Shown piece after piece: positions 1-8,011 of a stretch of DNA of 64,000 nt. The stretch comes from Priestia koreensis. Its GTDB lineage: Bacteria > Bacillota > Bacilli > Bacillales > Bacillaceae_H. Below the pieces are notes generated by a model that saw only the letters and a list, made by a program, of their open reading frames with translations, was not told the DNA's origin and did no database searches. The translations under genes were made by a program, and so were the position numbers. The stretch is from contig NZ_LILC01000030.1 of assembly GCF_001274935.1 (NCBI RefSeq), forward strand, positions 186,001-250,000. Reading direction: 5' to 3'. Within the stretch, counting starts at the first letter, position 1. Every line of letters begins with the position of its first letter.

Positions 1-12
1 AAAGCGCTTACA
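1..12. promoter_or_regulatory. Truncated LacI/CcpA-type operator (cre-like)
   Basis: The first bases read AAAGCGCTTACA, the right part of a cre-like palindrome (TG-AAAGCGCT-TACA type) cut by the window edge. It lies downstream of the minus-strand LacI gene, so it most likely belongs to the promoter of a gene to the left that is not visible. The full site cannot be judged. Confidence 0.35.
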
Positions 13-46
13 TTTATATGGAAACTGAAAAGGTATTACTACCTCT

Positions 47-1078
47 TCAACCTCTACCGTTATGAAATTGAGGCAATCGACAAGATCCTCTTACAATAAG
101 CTCAGGCGATAACAGATACTCACGTTTCGGCATGGCATCCTTAAACGAGATACGATCATGAAGCAGCTGAAATGCAATTTCCCCGACCGTGTTCATCGGA
201 CGTGTTACAACGCTTAGCTTTGGTTCCATAAACGTCGCAATATCTACATCGTCAAACCCAATAAAGGAAACCTCTTCTCCTAGCTTCCAACCTAAATCCT
301 TTAGCGATTTCATACATCCAATAGTCATTAAGTTATTAGAAGAAAAGATAGCCGTTGGTTTATGCTCCGTATGAAACAACTTCTGAGCTGCTTCATAACC
401 GCTTTTTTCGCTAAAGTCACCTTGTACAATATAACTTTCATTAAGTGGAACATTGTAATCCTCTAATGCCTTTTGATATCCTAGAAATCTCTCTAATCCT
501 GGTTTTGTATTTTGCGGCCCACAAATAATCGCAATATCACGATGTCCTTGTAGAATAAGGTGTTGCACAGCTTGATAGGTTCCTTTTATGTTGTCGACGA
601 ACACACTGTCTACCTCGAGCTTTTTAATGCTTCGGTCTACCGCAACAACCGGAATTCCTTGTTCTTGAAGAAGGTTTAGGTGATCACCGTTTTCATTAGC
701 CGTCGTAATAATGACGCCGTCTACACCACGCTCAATGAAATTTTTAACGATCTCCTCTTCCACAATCGGTGACTCGTTGGTGCTACTTAAAATAGTGAAG
801 TACTCTTTTTCTCGTGCCTTCTGCTCAATTCCAGCCATTACAAGTGGAAAAAACGGGTTTTTAATGTCAGGCACGATTACACCTATTGTTTTTGTTTCCT
901 TATTTTTCATCGTTCTGGCAGCGGCATTACGAATATAACCAAGATCTTGAATCGCTTTTACAATACGATCTTCGGTTGCTTTCCGTACTCCACCCTGATT
1001 ATTAATAACTCTTGATACTGTTGCAATTGATACATTTGCAAGCTTTGCTACGTCTTGTATATTTGGCTTAGACTCCAT
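47..1078 (-). CDS. LacI-family transcriptional regulator
   Basis: A 343-residue LacI/GalR repressor. The N-terminal helix-turn-helix (residues about 6-24, DVAKLANVSIATVSRVIN) and hinge are followed by a periplasmic-binding-protein-like effector domain with the usual IGVIVPDIKNPFF and VSFIGFDD stretches. I chose ATG at 1078 because AGGGG sits 8 bases upstream; an in-frame TTG at 1084 lies too close to that site. Two identical operator-like palindromes lie 20-110 bases upstream and suggest autoregulation. The sugar it responds to cannot be read: nothing adjacent in the window is an obvious target except the divergent dehydrogenase, and the other target may lie beyond the left edge. Confidence 0.9.
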   Translation of the reverse strand: MESKPNIQDVAKLANVSIATVSRVINNQGGVRKATEDRIVKAIQDLGYIRNAAARTMKNKETKTIGVIVPDIKNPFFPLVMAGIEQKAREKEYFTILSSTNESPIVEEEIVKNFIERGVDGVIITTANENGDHLNLLQEQGIPVVAVDRSIKKLEVDSVFVDNIKGTYQAVQHLILQGHRDIAIICGPQNTKPGLERFLGYQKALEDYNVPLNESYIVQGDFSEKSGYEAAQKLFHTEHKPTAIFSSNNLMTIGCMKSLKDLGWKLGEEVSFIGFDDVDIATFMEPKLSVVTRPMNTVGEIAFQLLHDRISFKDAMPKREYLLSPELIVRGSCRLPQFHNGRG

Positions 1079-1094
1079 TTTCAACGCCCCTAAA

Positions 1095-1112
1095 ATGTAA
1101 ACGTTTAGATTT
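1095..1112. promoter_or_regulatory. Operator copy 1 for the adjacent LacI regulator
   Basis: ATGTAAACGTTTAGATTT with the central palindrome TAAACGTTTA at 1098-1107. It is identical over 18 bases to the copy at 1169-1186, and the core is typical of LacI-family half sites joined at a central CG. It sits just upstream of the regulator's start codon. Confidence 0.6.
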
Positions 1113-1168
1113 TTTAAGAAAAAAATAGATTTATAAAGATTTTAATAGATATTTATCTGAATATATTT

Positions 1169-1186
1169 ATGTAAACGTTTAGATTT
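1169..1186. promoter_or_regulatory. Operator copy 2 for the adjacent LacI regulator
   Basis: Second exact copy of the 18-base element (palindrome TAAACGTTTA at 1172-1181), in the same orientation and offset from copy 1 by 74 bases, close to seven helical turns. It lies between the regulator and the divergent short-chain dehydrogenase gene and could serve both promoters or a repression loop. Confidence 0.6.
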
Positions 1187-1373
1187 CTCTTGGATTTACA
1201 TTAACACCGCCCTAACCAAAAAGCAAGATATTTTTGTATGCGTTTTCAAAATAAAGATTTATTGTACCGTTTATTTCTTATAAGTTTAATTATCTGACGA
1301 TTAACTATTATAGTGGTAAAATAAAGATGAAATTACATAGTCTTACATGAAGGACAATTGGGGAGGAATTACA

Positions 1374-2123
1374 ATGACAACAAAACGTGTAGCGGTAATT
1401 ACAGGCGGTGCAAGCGGAATTGGTCGTCAATCTTGCTTAAAATTCGCTCGTAAAGGGGATCAAGTCGTAGTCGCAGATTTTGATGGTGTTCGTGGGCAAG
1501 AAACGGTAGACCTAATTGCCGCTGAAGGTGGGGAAGCTCTTTTCGTTCAAACAGATGTATCAAAGTTTGAACAAGTAGAGGCTCTCATTGAGGAAACTGT
1601 TAATCGTTTCGGACGCATTGACGTAATGTTCAATAATGCGGGAATTGGTACACCTACACCTGTACTAGATCAAAAACTTGAAGACTACCATCGTATTATT
1701 GATATTAACCAGCACGGGGTTGCTTACGGGATTATTGCAGCTGGTAAAAAAATGCGTGAGCTGAACATTAAAGGGGTTATCATTAACACCACATCCGTAT
1801 TTGGGGTTCTTGCTTCTCCTGGAACATTCGCTTATCACGCAACAAAGGGAGCCGTTAATATGATGACGAAATCAGCAGCTCTTGAGCTTTCTCCTTATGG
1901 AATTCGCGTGGTTGGAGTAGCGCCTGGAGTAGTTGATACACCAATCATTCAAGGTTACAAAGATAAAGGAATTATTGATGCAATGAAAGCAAAAGTAATG
2001 GGCAACAAGCTTACTCAGCCAGAACAACTAGCAGATGCGGTCTATCTTCTATCACTAGAAGAGGCAAGTGCAATTAACGGCAGTGTGGTAATGGCTGATG
2101 AAGGATATGCTTCTTTCAAATGA
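1374..2123 (+). CDS. Short-chain dehydrogenase/reductase (SDR)
   Basis: A 249-residue classical SDR. It has the Rossmann cofactor motif TGGASGIG near the N-terminus, NNAG in the core, and the catalytic YHATK (Tyr-x3-Lys) about residue 150, with a Ser about 13 residues before it in INTTSVFG. Length fits the classical family. The start at 1374 is chosen because GGGGAGG lies about 7 bases upstream; an in-frame ATG at 1347 has no good binding site. The acidic residue after the second strand (VVADFD) suggests NAD preference, which is an inference. The substrate is unknown. It is divergent from the LacI gene and ends in a shared bidirectional terminator. Confidence 0.88.
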   Translation: MTTKRVAVITGGASGIGRQSCLKFARKGDQVVVADFDGVRGQETVDLIAAEGGEALFVQTDVSKFEQVEALIEETVNRFGRIDVMFNNAGIGTPTPVLDQKLEDYHRIIDINQHGVAYGIIAAGKKMRELNIKGVIINTTSVFGVLASPGTFAYHATKGAVNMMTKSAALELSPYGIRVVGVAPGVVDTPIIQGYKDKGIIDAMKAKVMGNKLTQPEQLADAVYLLSLEEASAINGSVVMADEGYASFK

Positions 2124-2129
2124 TAAACA

Positions 2130-2160
2130 AAAGGCTCAGATTTTGCTGAGCCTTTCTTTT
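2130..2160. terminator. Bidirectional intrinsic terminator
   Basis: AAAGGCTCAG (2130-2139) pairs perfectly with CTGAGCCTTT (2146-2155) over a 6-base loop, followed by CTTTTT on the plus strand and by TTGTTT on the minus strand. It separates the plus-strand dehydrogenase from the convergent ECF operon. Confidence 0.88.
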
Positions 2161-2990
2161 TATACAAATGGATTGTAAAAGCGATTGCCATCCACAAAGG
2201 TAACAACCATTGATAGAATAACTAATAGGGCGATGAATGTTAAAGCCATATAGTCTCTCTTCTTAAAATCGCGTGCACTAAACCATGTGCGCTTTTTATT
2301 TTTTCCAAACCCTCTTAGCTCCATCACATTGCTAATTTCTTCAATTCGATCCAAACTCGATAAAATGAGTGGCAAAATAATGCTAGATGCATTTTTAAGA
2401 CGTTTGGACAATTTCTCTTTTTTAGACATATCCAACCCTCTTGCCTGCTGAGAAAGGGCAATATTATGATAATCCCGCTGAATATCTGGAATATATCGAA
2501 GAGCAATTGCCACAGAAAAGGCGATTCGATAGCTTACACCTATTTTATTAAGCGAGGAAGCAAATTCACTTGGATGAGTGGTCACAATGAATAATAGAGC
2601 AATTGGAATGACAATAAAATATTTTAGTGTAATATTACCTTGATAAAAAAGCTGCTCAATCGTGACGTTATATCGACCATAAAGATCTATAAGAACGTGT
2701 GCTGTGCCGTATATCTTCACACCCTCTTGAGGAGAAAAGATATAAATCGCGATGTTGTTAAGAAGTAAAAAGACGGCAATAAATCCTAACACAAACCCTA
2801 CTTCTCCTATTTTTATCTTTGAAAAATAAAAAATAAATAGACTCACAGCAAACAATCCTAAAAGAATTCGTGTGTCATAAGTCAGCATGACGGCGAATGA
2901 CCACAAAATGAAGCATATAAGCTTTGTAGCACCCGTTAATTCATGTACAGAAGAGCGACGGTCGATATAAGAAAGCATTTCTACTGCCAT
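2160..2990 (-). CDS. ECF transporter transmembrane (T) component
   Basis: A 276-residue integral membrane protein of the EcfT/CbiQ family. It has several hydrophobic helices and the two conserved Ala/Leu-Arg-Gly coupling-helix motifs (QQARGLD about residue 183 and ELRGFG about residue 224) that contact the ATPase subunits. Its start overlaps the end of the fused ATPase gene by 10 bases, so the two are translationally coupled. It is the last gene of the S-A-T cluster and forms the energising module with the preceding gene. It carries no substrate information itself. Confidence 0.88.
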   Translation of the reverse strand: MAVEMLSYIDRRSSVHELTGATKLICFILWSFAVMLTYDTRILLGLFAVSLFIFYFSKIKIGEVGFVLGFIAVFLLLNNIAIYIFSPQEGVKIYGTAHVLIDLYGRYNVTIEQLFYQGNITLKYFIVIPIALLFIVTTHPSEFASSLNKIGVSYRIAFSVAIALRYIPDIQRDYHNIALSQQARGLDMSKKEKLSKRLKNASSIILPLILSSLDRIEEISNVMELRGFGKNKKRTWFSARDFKKRDYMALTFIALLVILSMVVTFVDGNRFYNPFV

Positions 2991-4693
2991 ACTCGTCCCA
3001 CCGCCTTTTCTTGATGGATGAATCGCTTTGTGAAACCTTCTACATCTTCAATGCCTGCGCGCTCGGCTAATTCAAATAATGAGGTCTCTTTTAAATTTGC
3101 CTCTTTGATTACAAATTCATCGCGCAGAGCACTAACGGTAGAACCATCCGCAATTTTTTCTCCGCTTGAAATTACAATCACTCTTTGCGTATATTCCAGC
3201 ATTAAATGCATGTCGTGTGTGATGATTATAATGGTAACTCCTTGCTGATTTAATTCTGTGAGAAATTCCATAATTTCAGTATAATGACGGTAATCCTGTC
3301 CGGCTGTCGGCTCATCGAGAATAAGAATGTCAGGATTTAAGGCGAGAATAGAAGCAATGGTTACGCGTTTCTTTTGACCAAAGCTCAGTGCTGAAATAGG
3401 CCAATTACGAAATGGAAGTAGCCCGCATATTTTGAGCACCTTTTCTACTCTTTCTCTAATCTCCGCTTCCGCTACTCCTCTTAGCACTAAACCTAGTGCC
3501 ACTTCATCATAAATCATATGCTTTGAAATCATATGGTTCGGATTTTGCATGACAAGACCAACTTTATCTGATCGCTCTTTAATACTATCCCTGATTGCAT
3601 CTACTTCGTTAATTCGAATCGTCCCACTGTTTGGCTGTTCAAAATGACAGATAAGCTTCGTTAACGTAGACTTTCCCGCCCCATTATTTCCAGCTATGCT
3701 GACCATTTCACCTTTATACACTGTAAAAGAAATGTCATGGATAATGGTAGGACTAGACGGATACTTAAAATTAACGTTCTCAAGCTGTAAAACAGGCTCA
3801 TCAAATATAGGATCTTTTTTTTCACGCGACGCTTCAAACCAATCCCTTAATTGACTTTCCCACTCCTTCATAGGCAACGAGGAGAAATTTTCAGGATGAC
3901 TTTGTGGCGTTATGTGACAACCCGCATACTTAAGAGCTCTTATATAAAGCGGTTCACGAATATCGCATTCTTCTAGTATATTGGTGGCAAGAAGATCAGA
4001 AGGAGGAAGATCAGCTACTATTTTCCCATCGTACACGACAATAATGCGATCAACGTGTCGATAAAGAACATCTTCTAAACGGTGCTCAATGATTACGATC
4101 GTTTTATTCATTTCTCGATGAATACGATCAATTAATTCAATGGCGTACTTTCCCGTTGCTGGATCAAGATTTGCAAGGGGTTCATCAAATAAAAGAATAT
4201 CCACATCATCGATCATGACCCCTCCCAAAGCAACTCTCTGTTTTTGTCCACCTGAAAGCTGATGAAGAGAGGAGTGGAGATGATCTTCCATCTCCACCAT
4301 TTTAGCAACCGCTTTTACCCTTTCTTTCATATCCTGTTGTGGTACCATATCGTTTTCAAGCGAAAAGGCAATGTCCTCTCCTACGGTCAGTCCGATAAAC
4401 TGACGATCAGGATCTTGAAGTACTGTACCTACCTTTTTAGACAGTTCAAAGATTCCCTGCTTTTTTGTGTCTTTTTCTGCTATTTTTAAACTACCTGTGA
4501 CTTCTCCTTTATAAGAGAACGGAATTAAGCCATTTAAACAATGTCCTAACGTGCTTTTCCCAGAGCCAGATGGCCCTACAATTAAGATTTTTTCCCCCTC
4601 GTATATCGTTAAATCAATACCTGAAAGGGTCGGTTCCTCTTGACTTCGATACTTAAATCCAAAATGACTAAATTCAATAATAGGTTTCTTCAT
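2981..4693 (-). CDS. ECF transporter ATPase, two fused ABC domains
   Basis: A 570-residue protein with two complete ABC ATPase domains in tandem, like B. subtilis YkoD. The first has Walker A GPSGSGKST (residues 40-48), signature LSGGQKQR and Walker B ILLFDEP. The second, from about residue 300, has Walker A GNNGAGKST, signature LSFGQKKR and ILILDEP. Fusing A and A' into one chain gives both nucleotide sites of the energy-coupling factor. ATG at 4693 has AGGAG 7 bases upstream. It lies 49 bases after the S-component gene and overlaps the T-component gene, so this is a dedicated (group I type) ECF system. Confidence 0.93.
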   Translation of the reverse strand: MKKPIIEFSHFGFKYRSQEEPTLSGIDLTIYEGEKILIVGPSGSGKSTLGHCLNGLIPFSYKGEVTGSLKIAEKDTKKQGIFELSKKVGTVLQDPDRQFIGLTVGEDIAFSLENDMVPQQDMKERVKAVAKMVEMEDHLHSSLHQLSGGQKQRVALGGVMIDDVDILLFDEPLANLDPATGKYAIELIDRIHREMNKTIVIIEHRLEDVLYRHVDRIIVVYDGKIVADLPPSDLLATNILEECDIREPLYIRALKYAGCHITPQSHPENFSSLPMKEWESQLRDWFEASREKKDPIFDEPVLQLENVNFKYPSSPTIIHDISFTVYKGEMVSIAGNNGAGKSTLTKLICHFEQPNSGTIRINEVDAIRDSIKERSDKVGLVMQNPNHMISKHMIYDEVALGLVLRGVAEAEIRERVEKVLKICGLLPFRNWPISALSFGQKKRVTIASILALNPDILILDEPTAGQDYRHYTEIMEFLTELNQQGVTIIIITHDMHLMLEYTQRVIVISSGEKIADGSTVSALRDEFVIKEANLKETSLFELAERAGIEDVEGFTKRFIHQEKAVGRVWQ

Positions 4694-4742
4694 AGTTCTT
4701 CTCCTACGTGTTAAAGCTCATTCTACTGACAAATACTAAAAA

Positions 4743-5303
4743 TTAAAGCGTTTCTTCTTTGCGGAGACTACCTGTTTTACTGCGTGTTTTAGCGTAAGTT
4801 GCTAAGAGGAATGTCCCGATGACTCCTACAGTTACGATATTAGAAAGTGCTGCAACAATTCCTTGTACATATACTTTATTTGCTGGCTCTGCATAGATGA
4901 GAATATCCAGCGTTGGGGCAATAACTACCCAACCGATTAGTTGGACCACCACTTGTGCCGCATTAAACGAAATGATTTGTTTTTTACCGAATTCGCCCTC
5001 TTCTACATTGATCTTGCGTGTTAAGAACCCGATCAATAAACCGACAAATGCCGATACAATTACCCAGCTCCACCACGGTGAGCCATAAAAAATAGCATCT
5101 TTTAGTGAATGTCCAATTAAACCAATGAGTCCTCCAGCAATCGGACCAAAAATAACGGCCATTAATGCAAGAAATGCGTAAGAGGTTTCAATATTTGTAT
5201 TAGGAATACCAGACGGGATAGATCCAAATCTACCTAAAATAACAAAGATAGCTGCGCCAATCCCAATCGCCACAATCGTTTTTGTTGTTAACTTATTTTC
5301 CAA
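4743..5303 (-). CDS. ECF transporter substrate-binding (S) component, UPF0397/ECF-ribofla_trS-like
   Basis: A 186-residue, very hydrophobic protein with about five or six membrane helices and the small-residue-rich FGPIAGGLIGLIGHSL stretch typical of S components. It resembles the UPF0397 group. A TTG start is used at 5303: AAGGAG lies 9 bases upstream and no in-frame ATG is available nearby. The substrate cannot be read from sequence. The gene sits between a SAM-hydrolase-like gene and the A and T components under a tRNA-Met-type T-box, which suggests methionine or a compound that yields it. That is an inference from context only. Confidence 0.82.
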   Translation of the reverse strand: MENKLTTKTIVAIGIGAAIFVILGRFGSIPSGIPNTNIETSYAFLALMAVIFGPIAGGLIGLIGHSLKDAIFYGSPWWSWVIVSAFVGLLIGFLTRKINVEEGEFGKKQIISFNAAQVVVQLIGWVVIAPTLDILIYAEPANKVYVQGIVAALSNIVTVGVIGTFLLATYAKTRSKTGSLRKEETL

Positions 5304-5333
5304 TACGATCAGCTCCTTCTATAAACCAAATTC

Positions 5334-6176
5334 TTATTGCACTTTTTTCAATGTGACGGACCAATTTGAACCCGTTCCAACCCGATAGGCTTGAGAGAAT
5401 GATCCTTGGTTAATTGCAATAGCTCCATTATCTAGCGAATTAATATAAACAATCGGCTCATTTATAGAAGTTGCAGCAAACGAACGGCCAAATATCATCG
5501 TATTGTTATACACTTGATGATTTGGCTGACCAATCGTCACATGTAATCGATCACCGTAGTGAATGCCTGCTTCTTCAAATAAGTATCTCGGAATATTCGT
5601 CCAGAGGTTGCCAAAACGAACATCTAAAATCTCGACTACTCCTTTTACGATTCCTGCCTTTTGTTCTGGGTGGGTTAAAGGTAGATTCACGATATCTCCT
5701 AACTCCATAGGTGGACCCACCCCATCAAATTGAATAACTCCGGCCGCTAGACGAGCACCCGTATAAGCATAAATATCTCGACCGTGAAACGTATAAGAAT
5801 GCCCTGAGCGTGGTAAGCGGTTAATTGTCTCATCGAGCTGTCGTACTTCAACGATTCCGAGAACTTCTTGAAGGTGTGTAAGCGTGCCATTATCTGGGGT
5901 AATAATGTATTTGTGGTCAATGGTTTTTGCGACCACACTCTTTCGCACAGATCCTACTCCAGGATCAACTACGGAAACAAATACCGTTCCTTCAGGCCAA
6001 TATGATACGGTCTGCAGTAATCGGTAAGATGCTTCCCATATGTTATAGGGAGGAATATCATGTGTTAAATCAAAAATACGGATCAAAGGACTTACAGAAT
6101 ACGCCACTCCATACATAGCACTAACTGCTCCATCACTGATACCAAAATCTGATTGTAAAACTAATGCTTTACTCAT
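5334..6176 (-). CDS. S-adenosyl-L-methionine hydrolase (DUF62 family)
   Basis: A 280-residue DUF62/SAM hydroxide adenosyltransferase, a family that splits SAM to adenosine plus L-methionine. The residue triad of characterised hydrolases is present: Asp71 in DPGVGS, Arg78 seven residues later, and His131 in FHGRD; LQSDFG near the N-terminus is also conserved. I see nothing favouring the halogenase (fluorinase/chlorinase) branch. ATG at 6176 is chosen with GGGTGG 5-6 bases upstream; an in-frame GTG at 6185 lies inside that site. It is the first gene of the ECF operon, directly after a T-box leader, so it should be induced with the transporter when methionine runs short. Confidence 0.85.
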   Translation of the reverse strand: MSKALVLQSDFGISDGAVSAMYGVAYSVSPLIRIFDLTHDIPPYNIWEASYRLLQTVSYWPEGTVFVSVVDPGVGSVRKSVVAKTIDHKYIITPDNGTLTHLQEVLGIVEVRQLDETINRLPRSGHSYTFHGRDIYAYTGARLAAGVIQFDGVGPPMELGDIVNLPLTHPEQKAGIVKGVVEILDVRFGNLWTNIPRYLFEEAGIHYGDRLHVTIGQPNHQVYNNTMIFGRSFAATSINEPIVYINSLDNGAIAINQGSFSQAYRVGTGSNWSVTLKKVQ

Positions 6177-6239
6177 CACATCCACCCTTTCTATCTCTCA
6201 TTCTCGTTAGACCCTTCTGTGTTACCTCACCTCCTTTTT

Positions 6240-6549
6240 CAAAATAAAAAACACCACACCCTCATCATTACTTTGATAAGGACGTAGTGTTGTGAACACA
6301 CACGTGGTACCACCTTAATTCGTTACGAAAACGCAACCTCTATTCGTGCAAAAACACGATCGGTGTTGGTAACGAGCACCGCTTCTCGTCGCAGCCTACT
6401 AAGATAATCTTTTCGGAACGAAGCTCCGAGGCCATCCTTCAAGTCATCATTCTGCTTCTTTTCACCAACCGAAGCTCTCTATAAAGAATAATATGACCTT
6501 ACTTCTCCTCATCAACGCCACTTATTAATCCAAACATTCAGAAAATATT
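6240..6549 (-). promoter_or_regulatory. T-box riboswitch leader, predicted tRNA-Met (AUG specifier)
   Basis: On the minus strand the canonical T-box sequence AAGGTGGTACCACG occupies 6316-6303. It is followed by a long hairpin and a T-run (6290-6243), the terminator that competes with the antiterminator. Upstream, AGAGAG and GGTTGGTGAAAA mark Stem I, and its 3' side reads GAA-GG-AUG-GCC. The presumed specifier AUG is at 6435-6433, the same distance after GAA as GGC in the glycyl T-box at 50963. The T-box bulge UGGU pairs with ACCA, so the tRNA needs discriminator A. That fits Met and argues against Gly (U) or Trp (G), the other readable codons. Confidence 0.88.
6243..6290 (-). terminator. Regulated terminator of the methionine T-box
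   Basis: Minus-strand arms AACACTAC...CTTATCA and TGATGAG...GTGGTGTT form a long stem followed by TTTTTTATTTT. It lies immediately after the T-box sequence and 67 bases before the SAM-hydrolase start, the standard position. Confidence 0.8.
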
Positions 6550-6555
6550 ATCATT

Positions 6556-6584
6556 ATCATACACAAAACCTTTTTTAGTTTCAA
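6556..6584 (-). promoter_or_regulatory. Sigma-A promoter for the T-box/ECF operon
   Basis: Minus strand: -35 TTGAAA (6584-6579), 17-base spacer, -10 TATGAT (6561-6556) with TG at the extended position. Transcription would start near 6549, giving a leader of about 370 bases, a normal T-box length. Confidence 0.65.
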
Positions 6585-6640
6585 TACTAATTTTAGAAAA
6601 TTTCATCTATTCACAGAAAATCATTTTCAGGTAGGTAATC

Positions 6641-7996
6641 TTAAACCTTTTCTTTTACATCGGAAGATAAAAGAGAGCGTTGCTGAATAATTTCTGCGTA
6701 TCGATACGCACTGTCTTTCCAGATGCGCTCTTGGGAGTTGAAATCTACATAGAGAATGCCAAAGCGCTTGTCATAGCCAAAGCTCCATTCAAAGTTGTCC
6801 ATCAGTGACCAAAGGAAATAGCCTTGAACATTCATACCTTCTTCATTTAAATCCGAAACGGCCTGCAGATGCTGCTCGATATAATCGACTCGTTCATGAT
6901 CGTGCACCCTTCCGTTTTCTAGCTGATCATCAAAAGCGGCTCCGTTTTCTGTAATATAGATAGGAAGGTCCGTATAGTCTTGGCGAATACGACGAATCAA
7001 ATCTTTAAACTCTAATGGTGAGATATCCCAGTCCATTCCCGTTTTTTGATAATCAGAGTGAGCGCCTCGATACATGAAATCATTCGCTGCATTAAACTCA
7101 ACAAACGCTCTGCTGTAAAAGTTAATGCCTAAAAAGTCACACTCAGTCGCAATAATCGAGAGGTCACCTTGCTGTATAAAGTCATATGAGTGAACGTATT
7201 TAGCAAATAAATTCATCATATCCACTGGGTACGCACCCTTAAATACAGGATCTAGGAACCAACGATTTGAGTAGCCGTCCGCATTGTTACGAGCAATTTG
7301 ATCGTTCATGGAGTCCGTTTTTGAATAGACTGGAGATAGATTAAGAGTGATACCGATTGGCGTTTTTGATCCTAGCTCTTTTTTTAACAATTGCACCGCT
7401 CTTCCATGAGATAGAAGGATATGATGAATCGCCTTTAGTGCCTCTTCCAAGTTCGTGTGTCCTGGTGCATGAACACCCTGATGATAGCCTAAAAATCCTG
7501 CACACCAAGGTTCATTGTGCGTAATCCATGAATCCACGTCTACATCTAATTCCTGAAAACATACTCGTGCATAATCTACAAACCATTCGACAGATTCACG
7601 ATTCACCCAGCCTCCCTCTTCGTGTGCCCACATAGGCAAATCCCAATGATAAAGCGTGATGGCTGGTTTAATCTGTTCTTTCTTCAACTCGTTCACAAGG
7701 TTTTGATAAAACGCCATTCCCTCTGGATTGTATACCCCCTTTTGTGGGAAAATTCGTGACCATGAAATTGAAAAGCGATACGAGTCCACCCCTAGACGCT
7801 TAATATGCTGAATATCTTCTTCGTATCGGTAATAGTGATTGCAGGCGACGTCTCCATTATGCTGCTTATACACCCTTCCTGGAATATCACAAAACATATC
7901 CCATATGGACGGTGTTCTTCCACCCTCATTATGAGCCCCTTCGATCTGATACGACGATGTTGCTGTTCCGAAAACAAACGTTTGATCAAATTTCAT
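6641..7996 (-). CDS. Beta-glucosidase, glycoside hydrolase family 1
   Basis: A 451-residue GH1 (beta/alpha)8-barrel enzyme of full family length. The acid/base Glu162 lies in HNEP and the nucleophile Glu350 in ITENG. The N-terminal FGTATSSYQIEG and the C-terminal GYFLWSLMDNFEW are also family hallmarks. It has no signal peptide, so it acts in the cytoplasm on imported beta-glucosides such as cellobiose. The second ATG (7996) is chosen because GGGG lies 10 bases before it, whereas the first ATG at 8005 is only one base from that site. It is the last gene of the ABC-importer operon. There is no 6-phospho-specific context (no PTS gene), which fits uptake of unphosphorylated sugar. Confidence 0.93.
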   Translation of the reverse strand: MKFDQTFVFGTATSSYQIEGAHNEGGRTPSIWDMFCDIPGRVYKQHNGDVACNHYYRYEEDIQHIKRLGVDSYRFSISWSRIFPQKGVYNPEGMAFYQNLVNELKKEQIKPAITLYHWDLPMWAHEEGGWVNRESVEWFVDYARVCFQELDVDVDSWITHNEPWCAGFLGYHQGVHAPGHTNLEEALKAIHHILLSHGRAVQLLKKELGSKTPIGITLNLSPVYSKTDSMNDQIARNNADGYSNRWFLDPVFKGAYPVDMMNLFAKYVHSYDFIQQGDLSIIATECDFLGINFYSRAFVEFNAANDFMYRGAHSDYQKTGMDWDISPLEFKDLIRRIRQDYTDLPIYITENGAAFDDQLENGRVHDHERVDYIEQHLQAVSDLNEEGMNVQGYFLWSLMDNFEWSFGYDKRFGILYVDFNSQERIWKDSAYRYAEIIQQRSLLSSDVKEKV

Positions 7997-8011
7997 TGAA
8001 ATCATTCCCCT

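Noticed and set aside
6240..6549. SAM (S-box) riboswitch in front of the SAM-hydrolase operon
   Set aside because: Expected from function, but the sequence carries the T-box signature and not the S-box core; the T-box explains the leader fully.
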